A stretch of 58,249 nucleotides of DNA from Chitinophagaceae bacterium. Lineage in GTDB: Bacteria > Bacteroidota > Bacteroidia > Chitinophagales > Chitinophagaceae. The notes under the pieces are model-generated. The model worked only from the letters and a program-made list of their open reading frames with translations, did not search any database and had not been told where the DNA came from. How positions within the stretch are numbered: the first letter of the stretch is position 1; the number at the start of each line of letters is the position of its first letter. Of this stretch, positions 40,676 through 50,314 are shown piece by piece. The DNA lies in the NCBI GenBank assembly GCA_014379345.1, contig JACMLY010000004.1:1-58249 (forward strand). The letters are read 5' to 3'. A program made the translations under genes and the position numbers.

Positions 40676-43003
40676 TTAATAAAAATGTTCAAGTGCTATT
40701 TTTAAACGTATGCTGATATTCCTTCCCATTTCGTCCGTGAAATACCGAAAGCTATTCAGGTATTCCCTGTATGATTTATTTAAAAGATTTCTTCCACTGA
40801 TACTGAAGGCGAGTGGAAGTTTTTTAAGTTTAATCGTAGTGGATACATCTGCATTCATCAACATATAACCTTCAGGTGGCAGTTTATAATCCTGTGCGCC
40901 ATTCTTATCACCAGGCACTCTTGTTTGCTTAAAAACATTTTGCACTTCAATAGAAAAATAGGTATTGCTGAACTGACCTAAATCCTTTAGATTATAGGTT
41001 AACTCATTACCAATTCTATCGGCTGGCATACCAATCAGCCAATCATCAATGCGCCTGTTTCTTGCTCGTAGCATTGAATATTTAGATGTCAGGGAAAAAC
41101 GTTGGTAAGGAACAAACACAGTTGAAATATCCAGCCCGTGCAACAATGCATCGGCAGCTTCATAAACAATCTTAGGGAAAGCGCCTCGAATGGTTAGGAC
41201 AGGTTCATCGGGTTTCGGCTGCTGGTAAATGAAATTGGCAATATCATTACGATATAAAGTCAGATCTGCAGAAAAAATTTTGTTTGTGCTTGTATAGCTG
41301 CTGTTGACCGAAACATTGAATGATCGTTCCGGCTTAAGATAGATATCTCCCACTTCGTAGGTGCCGGCCCCATGGTGAATGCCATTGGTCAAAAGCTCAT
41401 TTACCTGTGGCGCTCTTGTAGAAAGAGAAACATTAGAATTGATCTTCCATTCCGGTAAAATCTTAAAACCTGCGTTCACAGAAGAAGCCAGCGTGGAAAA
41501 ATTAAAATGATAAGCCGTAAATGTTTGGCTTGCCGCCTGTAAACGATTCGTGTTGATGTCCTTATTATCATAACGCACTCCTGCTTGTACATCCAGGTTT
41601 CCTTTTTCCCATTTTTCAATAGCATAGCCTCCAAAAGAATAAGAACGGTAATTAGGGATCAGGTACCTTCCTGAATAGGAATTATCCTGCTGCAGCGCAG
41701 TCAGACCTACAACCCCGCTAAAATTTGATTTCCTCGGATGCTCCCAGTTGATCTCCTCAGAGAATGTAAAAATAGAAAGATCGATTTGTGGTGTTTTGGT
41801 GGATGAATTGCGTACTACATCATATTCCTTTCGCTGGTTATGTTGGCCTGCAACCAGCACAGTGAACTTGTTATTGTCGATATCAAAACCGGTTTTCCAT
41901 TTGAGAAGATGGTGAGTGACATCCTGGTAAGGCCGCTCAATCTTATAAGTATTTTGACCAGTAAAAGTCGGATCAGGACGGGAAGCGGCAATTGCATTGC
42001 TTAAATCGGATAGGTTACCGATATGAGAACCTGCAAAAATTCCAATCTCTGTGTTGAAAAAGCTGTAATAGATTTCTGAATTAAAATGCTCCTTTCGCCA
42101 GCCTGCCGTAAGCGAGAAATTTTTTTCTTCAATACCAGTGTTGTTTAAACGATAAGCCGGAGTGTTAACATTAGCTCCTTTCTTGAAACTACCCTGCAAA
42201 CGGTAGGTGAATGAAGAAAGTTTTTTAAGTTGTTGTTCAAATATGAATGAAGTCACATATTGACGGTTATTGGCAAAATACAGCGCGTTCAACTCTGCAT
42301 TATAACCGGGGGAGTTTCTCAGTGCCCTTGGTTCAACAAGGATCACACCGCCTATTGCATCCGATCCATAGCGCAGTTCATCCACGCCTTTAATTATTGT
42401 TAACCGGTTGGCTATAAATGGGTCTATCTCCGGGGAATGTTCATTACCCCATTGTTGCCCTTCCTGCCGGACACCATTATTGATCGTGAGAATGCGGTTG
42501 CTGTGCAGACCGTGGATAATAGGTTTTGAAATGGTGGAACCGGTTTGAAGTACTGATACTCCATTCATTTTGCTTAATGCTTCAGCCAGGGATAGCCCTC
42601 TGGTTTCATCCAGTTTTCTGCCCGACAATTCTCTTTTGAGCCCCGTATTCTGGACACCTTTTACACCGGTAACCGTAACCTTGCTTAACGTATTTCTTGC
42701 CGGCATAAGGTCAAAATCAACGTGAAGTCTTCTCTGCACCACAACGCTTTTCACGATTGTATCATAGCTGCTATGGGTAATTATGATGGAATAGGTTCCG
42801 GCGCATAGACTGTCAAATGCAAAATCCCCATTGGAATTGGTAATAAGTGTTTTTGCAGTGCCTGACAGTTGAACCGTTGCATTCGGTAAATTCTCATGTG
42901 AAATTGTACTGTGCACGTGCCCTGTCAACCGTATTGAACAATCCTGTCCAAAAAGTCTCGAGCAGCAGAAAACAGTAAATAATAAATACAGGGATTTTTT
43001 CAA
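40676..43003 (-). CDS. TonB-dependent receptor, ZnuD-like
   Basis: 775 residues. Signal peptide (about 1-19), carboxypeptidase-regulatory-like domain (about 24-110), plug (about 118-235) with SGRKLDETRGLSLAEALSKMNGVSVLQTG, then IIHGLHSNRILTINNG and a His/Glu-rich stretch (QEGQQWGNEHSPEIDP) that is characteristic of ZnuD-type zinc receptors, then a barrel ending in RLKIALEHFY. It probably imports zinc or another transition metal. Second gene of an operon that starts with the RGPPS protein at 43336 and ends with the lipoprotein at 40092. A Fur-family gene lies just upstream. Confidence 0.88.
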   Translation of the reverse strand: MKKSLYLLFTVFCCSRLFGQDCSIRLTGHVHSTISHENLPNATVQLSGTAKTLITNSNGDFAFDSLCAGTYSIIITHSSYDTIVKSVVVQRRLHVDFDLMPARNTLSKVTVTGVKGVQNTGLKRELSGRKLDETRGLSLAEALSKMNGVSVLQTGSTISKPIIHGLHSNRILTINNGVRQEGQQWGNEHSPEIDPFIANRLTIIKGVDELRYGSDAIGGVILVEPRALRNSPGYNAELNALYFANNRQYVTSFIFEQQLKKLSSFTYRLQGSFKKGANVNTPAYRLNNTGIEEKNFSLTAGWRKEHFNSEIYYSFFNTEIGIFAGSHIGNLSDLSNAIAASRPDPTFTGQNTYKIERPYQDVTHHLLKWKTGFDIDNNKFTVLVAGQHNQRKEYDVVRNSSTKTPQIDLSIFTFSEEINWEHPRKSNFSGVVGLTALQQDNSYSGRYLIPNYRSYSFGGYAIEKWEKGNLDVQAGVRYDNKDINTNRLQAASQTFTAYHFNFSTLASSVNAGFKILPEWKINSNVSLSTRAPQVNELLTNGIHHGAGTYEVGDIYLKPERSFNVSVNSSYTSTNKIFSADLTLYRNDIANFIYQQPKPDEPVLTIRGAFPKIVYEAADALLHGLDISTVFVPYQRFSLTSKYSMLRARNRRIDDWLIGMPADRIGNELTYNLKDLGQFSNTYFSIEVQNVFKQTRVPGDKNGAQDYKLPPEGYMLMNADVSTTIKLKKLPLAFSISGRNLLNKSYREYLNSFRYFTDEMGRNISIRLKIALEHFY

Positions 43004-43042
43004 AACAAAAGATTTGATAGTACCAAAAGAGGAAGCAGCCAG

Positions 43043-43336
43043 TTAAGCTATGCTCGGAGGTCCTCTTGAATCTTTTGTTCCAGACGTATTGGAAAAGAGA
43101 AAATGATAAGTGAAAGATGGGATCTCTTTATAAACTAATAAGAAGGGCAGGTTCAGATCAAACGATGCATCGATAAACGGTGTTGACACTACCGGGTCTT
43201 CGCAATGGCAATTGTAGGCGGCTTGACTATAGCTTGTTTCATCTGCTGAATGTGGAGAATAGAAATCTGTGTGATTGGCAACCCAATCATGCAAATACTT
43301 TTTAGGTGTAACACTAAAGCTGAATAACAGCAGCAT
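43043..43336 (-). CDS. Small exported protein with C-terminal RGPPS motif (1)
   Basis: 97 residues from the ATG at 43336, beginning with a hydrophobic segment; the frame is open further upstream (IQRILTFVM), so the true start may be earlier. The mature part has a CHC pair in YNCHCEDPV, several His and Asp residues and ends in SRGPPSIA. The second copy at 53537-53866 shares this layout: hydrophobic N-terminus, a Cys pair in the middle, a FxYxF-like aromatic stretch and RGPPS at the very end. Both head TBDR operons. The 40-bp gap to the TBDR gene implies co-transcription. Function unknown; metal-linked by context. Confidence 0.65.
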   Translation of the reverse strand: MLLLFSFSVTPKKYLHDWVANHTDFYSPHSADETSYSQAAYNCHCEDPVVSTPFIDASFDLNLPFLLVYKEIPSFTYHFLFSNTSGTKDSRGPPSIA

Positions 43337-43380
43337 TACAAAAGTCAGAATTCTTTGTATAGTTTCTCTAAGATGCAGAA

Positions 43381-43397
43381 ATGAAACTTTGTTGCAA
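43381..43397. promoter_or_regulatory. Fur-like 7-3-7 palindrome
   Basis: On the minus strand TTGCAAC-AAA-GTTTCAT; arms are inverted repeats with five of seven positions matching. It is nearly the same as the site at 53896-53912 (TTTCAAC-AAT-GTTGCAA), which lies at the head of the other RGPPS operon. About 45 bp before the start codon at 43336. Proposed operator for the Fur-family protein encoded at 43677. Confidence 0.5.
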
Positions 43398-43467
43398 TTT
43401 ACATGAAAATATCTTTAAAAATCAACTTTCCTGCTGAAACTGTCGCTTTCTGTAAGAAGATCAGGGT

Positions 43468-43602
43468 TTAGTAAGTGGGTGTGAATTCCACTTCTTTACC
43501 AGCGTATTTAAACTGCCAAATGGCTTTTGCATAAGTTATTTGATTTCCTGGTGGCAATGTTGTTAACAAAACAGGTAGTAAAACACAACGCACAATACTC
43601 AC
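43468..43602 (-). other. Short unrecognised open frame, possible gene remnant
   Basis: Between the operator and the Fur gene the minus strand is open from 43638 to the TAA at 43468, with a GTG at 43602. The last part reads ITYAKAIWQFKYAGKEVEF, more protein-like than chance sequence. No family assigned. The open frame has no ATG. Confidence 0.25.
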
Positions 43603-43676
43603 GAAAGAAACAATGACACTAATGCCATCTGACTGACCTTATAAGTATCATAAATAATGTACTGGTTTTTATTTTT

Positions 43677-44093
43677 TTAATTGCACTTCTTGCAAATACC
43701 CTTGATGACCACTTCTACTTCGCTTTCCAAAAAACCCTGAGGAAGCACGATCAAAGGTACCGGCGCATTTTCAAGACAATAGGTTTGACCACATTCTTTA
43801 CACATAAAATGCAAATGATATTGCAGGCAACCTGTTTTTAAGGTGTGGTTTAATAAAGCATAACGGGCAACATTATCAGTAGAAGGAATAATGTGAATGA
43901 TTTGTGTCTGAACAAACCGCTCCAGGGTTCGGTAAACAGTAACCCTGTCGTATTGGTAGTAACACAATTGACGAACGTCTTTTTGAGTCAGTATTGTTTT
44001 CTTTTGGAGAAACGCCATCAGTATCCGCTTTCGTGGTTCAGTAACACTTAATCCAGATTCTTTCAGCAAAGGAACCGGGTCTATTTTATACAT
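43677..44093 (-). CDS. Fur-family transcriptional regulator (Fur/Zur)
   Basis: 138 residues. N-terminal winged helix (SVTEPRKRILMAFLQKK, YDRVTVYRTLERFVQ) and C-terminal dimerisation domain with metal ligands: HLHFMCKECGQTYC and the terminal ICKKC, four Cys of a structural zinc site, and His residues for the regulatory site. Such proteins repress metal uptake genes when metal-loaded. The neighbouring receptor is ZnuD-like, so a Zur role is reasonable, but Fur cannot be excluded. Candidate targets are the palindromes at 43381 and 53896. It lies 90 bp downstream of the flavoprotein gene. Confidence 0.88.
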   Translation of the reverse strand: MYKIDPVPLLKESGLSVTEPRKRILMAFLQKKTILTQKDVRQLCYYQYDRVTVYRTLERFVQTQIIHIIPSTDNVARYALLNHTLKTGCLQYHLHFMCKECGQTYCLENAPVPLIVLPQGFLESEVEVVIKGICKKCN

Positions 44094-44183
44094 AACTGTT
44101 GAAGGTTAAATTCATTTTTGTTCTTTGAGCGTTCATGGAAGTGTAGGATCGCTGTATGTCATATTGCCGGCTGGAGCGACTGT

Positions 44184-45101
44184 TTATGGGTTCTCAAAAC
44201 TTTCGTCAATAAGTTCTTTATTAATAAAAGCGCCGGCCTTTGTGCCTGCAGCAACTGCTGCCGACACTGCCCTAAGCGGTGTTGAATTATCGCCTGCTGC
44301 ATATACGCCAGCAATATTCGTACGGTGCAAATCATCTGTTTCAATAAAGCCATCTTTCGTCATTGTACAGCCCAGTTCTTCCGGAAGACGGCAATGCTGC
44401 TCAAACGGCACCCTGGTAAACAGTGCAGCAATGGAACAGGTAGCACCATCTTTGAAAACAATATTTTGTATTCGACCATCATTGTTCTCGATGGACTCAA
44501 TTTCAGTTTCCGCTATATTAATATTCTTCATCCTGATCTTATTTTCCTGGTCTTGCGCAAGTGTTGATTTACCATTGGTGAACAAGGTTAGATTCTTTGA
44601 CCAATGATTTATCATACGGCATAATTCAAAGGCGGCATCACCATTTGCCAATACTCCCAAGGCAGTATCTCGCACTTCATAGCCGTGACAATAAGGGCAA
44701 TGTGCTATTGTAATTCCCCAGCATTCCGCAAAGCCTTGTATTGATAACATTTGATCAGCGATGCCTGTAGCAAATAAAATTTTATTTCCCGTATAAGATA
44801 CTCCCGATTCTGTGACAACTTCAAAGCCGGCATCCATCTTTTTAGCACTAACAGCTTTTGCATGGATAACTTGTATTGTTTTGTATTGCAGCACCTGCTC
44901 TTTTCCTATGGCTGTAATTTGCCCCGGTGTTTGTCCGTCTTGAGTAAGGAAATTATGTGAATGGGGTGCCTGTATATTGCAAGGTTTACCACTATCAATA
45001 ATTAAAACAAGCCGCATGGATCTTCCCAAGGCCATGGCTGCTGAAAGCCCTGCGTAACTTCCACCAATAATAAGTACTTCAAAGTTTTTCTTCTCTGTCA
45101 T
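44184..45101 (-). CDS. Thioredoxin-reductase-like NAD(P)/FAD oxidoreductase
   Basis: 305 residues from the ATG at 45101 (an upstream start at 45134 would add 11 residues without a purpose). FAD-binding VLIIGGSYAGLSAAMALG, redox-active CPYC at 135-138 (HCPYCHGYEV), NADP-binding region LGVLANGDAAFELC and C-terminal GVYAAGDNSTP. The CPYC with a following HGYEV is typical of a TrxR-like subgroup that does not necessarily reduce thioredoxin. Same strand as the Fur gene and probably co-transcribed with it. Confidence 0.85.
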   Translation of the reverse strand: MTEKKNFEVLIIGGSYAGLSAAMALGRSMRLVLIIDSGKPCNIQAPHSHNFLTQDGQTPGQITAIGKEQVLQYKTIQVIHAKAVSAKKMDAGFEVVTESGVSYTGNKILFATGIADQMLSIQGFAECWGITIAHCPYCHGYEVRDTALGVLANGDAAFELCRMINHWSKNLTLFTNGKSTLAQDQENKIRMKNINIAETEIESIENNDGRIQNIVFKDGATCSIAALFTRVPFEQHCRLPEELGCTMTKDGFIETDDLHRTNIAGVYAAGDNSTPLRAVSAAVAAGTKAGAFINKELIDESFENP

Positions 45102-45245
45102 TGTATTAAGGTTTTTTTTAAGTGTATAAACCACACTAATTCAGCCAGTACTCTACTCGCTTTTTGAACGAAGCATCGTCTGGATACTTTTTTATACCCG
45201 GATAGAAAAAAAGGTAATGCTAACAGATAAAAGAAATATTTCATT

Positions 45246-47444
45246 CTAAAACTGTTTCAAATAGGTGATCTTATTAATTACCGATTGAGTTTGTACCGGG
45301 TTGTTTTTAAAATGTGTTTCGTTAAAAACGAAATACAAAAATGAAAGCGGCGCAAATTCCCAACTGCCTCTTACATTCCATCTGCCTCTCTTATCAAACG
45401 AATTATATTGATAAAAGACGGAAGCCTGAATGCGTGGGTTATATGCCAGACGTAAGGATGTAGTAATCAAATCTGTTTTTAAATTTTCTCTAATCACTCC
45501 TAAGTTTTTAAAATTATTTCTTTCATACGTGCAACTGAATGCAATATTTGGCAGCGGTGCTATACGGCCACTCAATGCAAGGGTTTGTAAAGCGCCATTA
45601 TAATAACGTCCCCATTGGTAGCGACTCGACAGAGACAGTTTTTTGCTTTGGTCAGTATTGTAATCAATTTGGTGACGAGTGTAATAATATTTCTTTTGAA
45701 TGATAGGAATACTTAATTGAGTGAATGAAAAATCAATATTCTGCCAGGTCGGTGTGAACGCATACTGTATAAAACCACCACTTTGCAGAATTATATAAAC
45801 GGGAAAGAAATAAAGATCTGCCTGCTGAAGCCGCAGGTTGTTGTAGTTCTGATATAGGGTAGCATAAAGTCCGGGATCAAAACGACGGATAACTCTACCC
45901 AACCACCCTTTTGGCCGCCAAATGTAATAACCGCCTGTACTTTGCCGAATGGTATTGTTCGCAAATACATATCCCATTCCGGGTAAATATTTTTCTGAAA
46001 CAGCATCGGCCCAATAGTAAGCGTACCATTTATTAGGAAACCAGCCTGTGTAAAAACTACCCGCAAAACCGATGCTGTCGTTGTTGTTATCTCTTGAAGC
46101 AGAAGTCAGCCATTGCATCTTGATGTCGTTTCTCGGACGAATAAGACCGTCAAAAGTTAGGGTGGTGTTGTTACGTTGTGTAAATCCCATGCGTATATCT
46201 GATTCATCCAGCCGATGCGTGACCATTATTCCCGCGTTGTTCTGGGCACCGTAATTCTTTAGATAACGAGCTAAGCCAAAGTTTGCACTACCCTGTGATC
46301 CGGTACTCCTCTGGTGCACATACAATCCGGCTATTGTTCGCTTCCGGGTACGTTCTGTGTATCGGACACCTGCGTCAATGGCAACAGCTTCTGCATTGAA
46401 CTGCGCATTGCTTAAACCAATGGCGCGACTGAAAAAGGGCTTTACATATGTGATGTCTGCGCCAGCATAAACGCCGCTGTTTTCCAAAAAGAATTGTCTT
46501 CGCTCCGGAAAGAACACATTGAACCTTGTAAGATTGTTCACTGCTCTGTCCACGTCTGCCTGCGCAAAATCGGTGTTGAAGGTAAAGTCTAATACAGCTC
46601 TTGGGTTAATAGCCCATTTTAACTCACCACCTATTTTATAGTCAGTGTAATTTGATTGATCCCCACTTCCATTCTTGCTGGTATTGTATTGATACAACGC
46701 GTAGGGTTGTACACGAATGTTAGCGGACGGTGGCGGCAATTTTAATCCTCTTAAGGCAGCCGCATAATTCATACGATATGGGGAGAAGGCCTGCGGTATT
46801 TTTGGGAAAACCGTTACTTCATAATCTCTTCTGGCTAAACGTGCCAGTGTGATGCCCCATGAAGCGGCAGTGTCCTTATTATTGTAGCGAAGTGATTTAA
46901 AAGGAAGGGCAAATTCGGCATAATAACCACTGTCGGTGATTTGCGTTCTTACCTTCCACAAGGCATCCCAATCATTATCCTTCAACGATTCATCAAACAC
47001 CTGTAGGTCACGCTGGTTACCATAAGGTGTCGTTTGGAAAGAAACGCAATATCGCTTTAAGTTCTGCGGGTCAAGTTGCAAGTAAAAAATATCGTTTTCA
47101 CCGTAGGCAAAATCTCTTCTCAGATCCTGTACCCTGACACCTTTTTTGCCGACACTATCCCTGCAAAACACACCAAAATAAATGTTATTCTTGTCATACA
47201 AAATTCGCACATTGGTTTGATACCGATAGTCGCCACCTTGTCGTGGTTCCATTCGAAAAAAGTCTTTAATAGCGGGTGCTGTTTGCCAGGCTGCTTCCAA
47301 TAATTTTCCGTCAATGGAAATAGCATTATTTGCTTCTGTGGCATACACTGAAACGGGTGCAAACGCGGGAGGAAAGTTCAGTGTGTCCTGAGCACATAAA
47401 GAGCTGCAAACAGGCGCAGAAAGTATAAGCAATAGCTTTTTCAT
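45246..47444 (-). CDS. DUF5916 outer membrane protein with CBM9-like domain
   Basis: 732 residues from the ATG at 47444, which begins a signal peptide (KKLLLILSAPVCSSLCAQ). N-terminal carbohydrate-binding-family-9-like beta-sandwich (about 35-220, ISIDGKLLEAAWQTAP) and a C-terminal DUF5916 barrel-like region (FTFNTDFAQADVDRAVNNLTRFNVFFPERRQFFLENSGV). Family function is unknown; it is an outer membrane beta-barrel family. Its start ATG overlaps the stop codon of the ABC permease gene (ATGA, 47441-47444), tying its translation to the transporter. Last gene of the operon 53866 to 45246. Confidence 0.85.
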   Translation of the reverse strand: MKKLLLILSAPVCSSLCAQDTLNFPPAFAPVSVYATEANNAISIDGKLLEAAWQTAPAIKDFFRMEPRQGGDYRYQTNVRILYDKNNIYFGVFCRDSVGKKGVRVQDLRRDFAYGENDIFYLQLDPQNLKRYCVSFQTTPYGNQRDLQVFDESLKDNDWDALWKVRTQITDSGYYAEFALPFKSLRYNNKDTAASWGITLARLARRDYEVTVFPKIPQAFSPYRMNYAAALRGLKLPPPSANIRVQPYALYQYNTSKNGSGDQSNYTDYKIGGELKWAINPRAVLDFTFNTDFAQADVDRAVNNLTRFNVFFPERRQFFLENSGVYAGADITYVKPFFSRAIGLSNAQFNAEAVAIDAGVRYTERTRKRTIAGLYVHQRSTGSQGSANFGLARYLKNYGAQNNAGIMVTHRLDESDIRMGFTQRNNTTLTFDGLIRPRNDIKMQWLTSASRDNNNDSIGFAGSFYTGWFPNKWYAYYWADAVSEKYLPGMGYVFANNTIRQSTGGYYIWRPKGWLGRVIRRFDPGLYATLYQNYNNLRLQQADLYFFPVYIILQSGGFIQYAFTPTWQNIDFSFTQLSIPIIQKKYYYTRHQIDYNTDQSKKLSLSSRYQWGRYYNGALQTLALSGRIAPLPNIAFSCTYERNNFKNLGVIRENLKTDLITTSLRLAYNPRIQASVFYQYNSFDKRGRWNVRGSWEFAPLSFLYFVFNETHFKNNPVQTQSVINKITYLKQF

Positions 47445-48877
47445 TGAATGAACTTGTAGCTTTTTATTCTTCTGGTCACTAAAAAAGCAAGAAGCAGCAA
47501 CCATGCTAATAGGCCCATAATCAACCCTGCCAATTTCCTGTCATTAATTGAAATATTGTAGACAGGTGTAGGTAGTTTTTTAAATTCTTCAACAGTCAGA
47601 TACCGGTTTGCCAATGAAAGCGGATTGAAGTAATTGTTGCATTGAAGGTTCACAGAATCAGCATATTGCTGAAACAGCAAAAATTGTATTTGAGAATGTC
47701 CGCTTACTTCATCCGCGACATCTTGAAAAAGCATCGCAGGACTTAGTATTGATACATAGGTTGCTGCTTTGCTTTGTTCTACTGCTCTCCCCTTATAATC
47801 GTTCATTAATGGCGTAAGCGTATGCAGGGTGTTCATGTATTTTATCATGTACTTATACATGAACTGAGGCATCATTTTACTGCTGTCCTTAATTACAAAT
47901 TGAGGGTGATCAGTATAGAATTGGTCGAGTATTTGTGAATTCTTTTTATCATAATCCGTTAGCGTTTCTCTCATTTCGTCAATCAGTTTTACTTTTCCCG
48001 GTATGGGTTTTACAACAGAAACTACGGCCGTGCTGATGGCCGGAATTACGAGCACCCACGCAATCCAGGCTGTAAACAAAATGCCCGCATTAAAGTCAGA
48101 ACTTTTCCTAAAAAGGTTTACTAACATACAGGCAAGGTGCCATAGAGCACTGTATAAAAAAAGTACCGATGTAAAAGCTATGCAGCCTCGCATGTCTGAA
48201 AAGAAATTAAATCCAAGCAGGAAAAAAGCAACTACAACAGTTGACCAGGAGAGGAGGGTTGTAACAAGATACCTGAATACAATTTTGCTTCGCAAAAAAG
48301 TTTTAACACTAATACCCTGGGCCAGTAGTATCGATAAGCGGCCATCTTCTTTTTCGGAACTCAATATGCTAAAATTAAAAGCAATGATGAGTAAAGGTAA
48401 CAGCAGGGTAATGGCAGATGCTACGTCAAAATCACCGAAAATACTATTATGCGGATTACTTAGCTTTTGTGCTTTCTTTAAAGCCATAAACCAGCTATCG
48501 GGTGAAGTATTAATCGTGTTTATCCCATGATGAAGATTGCTTTGCCCTATGGAAAGCGGTGCAAGTGGCAATACTTTTTTGATAAGATATCTTCTGCCAT
48601 ATACATAGCCTATGTCGTAAGCGTTGCGGGCATCATCCCAAAAAACAGTTGCGGTCCGCTTTCCTGTGGCAAAGCTGTCCATTAAAGGAATATGCTTAAC
48701 AAACCTTTCGTTTTGTTCTTTTACTAATTCTTCTGTATGCTTTCTTCGTTCATTCAAAAAGTTTGAAACATCATGTACAGTAAAGAATAACACAGCTATC
48801 CATACAGTAAAAAGAAGCCCTGTTACAGGATGCAATAGCCAATATTTGTACTCAAATTGTATAATTGTTTTGTTCAT
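47441..48877 (-). CDS. ABC transporter permease (DUF3526 type), second copy
   Basis: 478 residues with about six membrane segments: one near the N-terminus, then a large extracytoplasmic loop (about 45-165), then a bundle (LLPLLIIAFNFSILSSEKEDGRLS, about 170 onward) and a last helix (LIMGLLAWLLLLAFLVTRR). The EKEDGRLSILLAQG motif is typical of ABC-2/NosY-like permeases with DUF3526. It pairs with the permease at 48890-50305 and the ATPase at 52776. Twelve bp after the first permease gene. Confidence 0.85.
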   Translation of the reverse strand: MNKTIIQFEYKYWLLHPVTGLLFTVWIAVLFFTVHDVSNFLNERRKHTEELVKEQNERFVKHIPLMDSFATGKRTATVFWDDARNAYDIGYVYGRRYLIKKVLPLAPLSIGQSNLHHGINTINTSPDSWFMALKKAQKLSNPHNSIFGDFDVASAITLLLPLLIIAFNFSILSSEKEDGRLSILLAQGISVKTFLRSKIVFRYLVTTLLSWSTVVVAFFLLGFNFFSDMRGCIAFTSVLFLYSALWHLACMLVNLFRKSSDFNAGILFTAWIAWVLVIPAISTAVVSVVKPIPGKVKLIDEMRETLTDYDKKNSQILDQFYTDHPQFVIKDSSKMMPQFMYKYMIKYMNTLHTLTPLMNDYKGRAVEQSKAATYVSILSPAMLFQDVADEVSGHSQIQFLLFQQYADSVNLQCNNYFNPLSLANRYLTVEEFKKLPTPVYNISINDRKLAGLIMGLLAWLLLLAFLVTRRIKSYKFIQ

Positions 48878-48889
48878 TAGACTTAAAAT

Positions 48890-50305
48890 TTACTTGTCCA
48901 GGGGAGTACGTTTAGCCGAAATGTGAAGGAACCAGCTAATAACCAATAGCCAGATAAGAACAATGAGAAAAGTTGTGCTACTTTCTTTCCATCTTTCGGG
49001 CAAGGTTGATTGCCGGTAATGAAAAGCAGGCAAGCTTTTCCAAAACGCTACCCGCCCTGTATCCCGACCTCCGTACAAGCTATTATCTCTAAGGCGGTTG
49101 TTTAAAATGCCGATGAATTTTTTGCGGTACGCTTCTGTGGCACTGTAGAAATGCAGGCTGTTTTTAAGATCTGTTCCGGCCAAGGACATACTGAATAGCC
49201 GTGCAGGCATAAAAGGAGATAACAAGCTACTGGTTTTATGTACCAATAACTGATTGTTGTAACCGGCATACAAAGTGTCATAGTGCTTATCATAAATCAG
49301 GTTGTTGGTATCCTCATCTGCCTGGAGGGTGACGCCAAGCCAATTTATGGGTAACTGTTGCACACTGTCAACACCATATTTGGTTGCCCAATCCTTTTCC
49401 AGCTTTTTCATTTTTTCATTCTTTCCTCCGTGACCGTTGATGCCATTCACAGCAACATCATCACTTATTTTTTTTAGAAAAACTTCTGTCAGAGGAGAGG
49501 GATACCTTTCTTCGCTAAAATGAGCGGTGATTTTTGGCACTAGCCAAACAGCCACAAGCCAAATGGCTAACAGACTCACCAGGGCGGATCTGCGGTTAGC
49601 GGCTTTATTGCTTACAAGTAACCCCAAGTGAATAAAAATTCCGTTATATAAGCAATACATGATTAGCAACAACAGGCTCTTTACTCCAAAAAAAGATTGA
49701 TTGCTTAAGAGTGTACTCAGTAATCCGCCCATAAGCCAAGTGGAAAAAATGATTGCAGAACTGATACACCAAAGCGCCGCAGCTTTGCCCCAAACATATT
49801 TTTGCGCACTAACGCCCTGGCTCACCGCTAATTTAAAAGTTCCGGCTATTTTATCATTCACTATGCTATTGCCAGCCAGCCAAATGAGCAATAGTGGAAG
49901 CAAAACGAGAAGTATCGCCGCAGGAGTAAGTTCTCCCCACCGGGCCAGCAATGGATTATCCTCAATGGCTTTAAATTGTAGTTGATTACGGATATGAGCT
50001 TCTATATAAAGGCTAACGCCATAATGCTTATCAATGCCATTATCCCATATAGCCAGTGGTGATAAAGGTTTGAATAAATAAATGCCAAAATGCGCAGCGC
50101 TATGGCTGTTCTTCTCGCCTTGTGTCTCCCAATGATGTCGGGCATTAGCAGTTACCTCTTGCTGCAAATTGCTATACCAACGAAAGTAATTCCAGCTAGT
50201 AAATAGCGACAGTATCAAAAGCAGGACAACTGCGGTAAGCAAAATAACAGACACCTTATCCCTTCGTATCTGCAGCCATTCTTTTTTTATGATTTGCTTT
50301 ATCAT
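48890..50305 (-). CDS. ABC transporter permease (DUF3526 type), first copy
   Basis: 471 residues, same topology as its neighbour (IIKKEWLQIRRDKVSVILL at the start, NDKIAGTFKLAVSQGVSAQKYVWGKAAALW in the middle, a final helix LIVLIWLLVISWFLHI). The two are diverged paralogs and likely form a heterodimeric permease. NosY/GldF-like exporters of this sort are found in Bacteroidota operons with TBDRs. Ten bp after the receptor gene. Confidence 0.85.
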   Translation of the reverse strand: MIKQIIKKEWLQIRRDKVSVILLTAVVLLLILSLFTSWNYFRWYSNLQQEVTANARHHWETQGEKNSHSAAHFGIYLFKPLSPLAIWDNGIDKHYGVSLYIEAHIRNQLQFKAIEDNPLLARWGELTPAAILLVLLPLLLIWLAGNSIVNDKIAGTFKLAVSQGVSAQKYVWGKAAALWCISSAIIFSTWLMGGLLSTLLSNQSFFGVKSLLLLIMYCLYNGIFIHLGLLVSNKAANRRSALVSLLAIWLVAVWLVPKITAHFSEERYPSPLTEVFLKKISDDVAVNGINGHGGKNEKMKKLEKDWATKYGVDSVQQLPINWLGVTLQADEDTNNLIYDKHYDTLYAGYNNQLLVHKTSSLLSPFMPARLFSMSLAGTDLKNSLHFYSATEAYRKKFIGILNNRLRDNSLYGGRDTGRVAFWKSLPAFHYRQSTLPERWKESSTTFLIVLIWLLVISWFLHISAKRTPLDK

Positions 50306-50314
50306 CGATTTTAT

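Noticed and set aside
45459..45475. GGATGTAGTAATC within the DUF5916 gene
   Set aside because: Coding sequence, single half-site, no -7 element at the expected distance.
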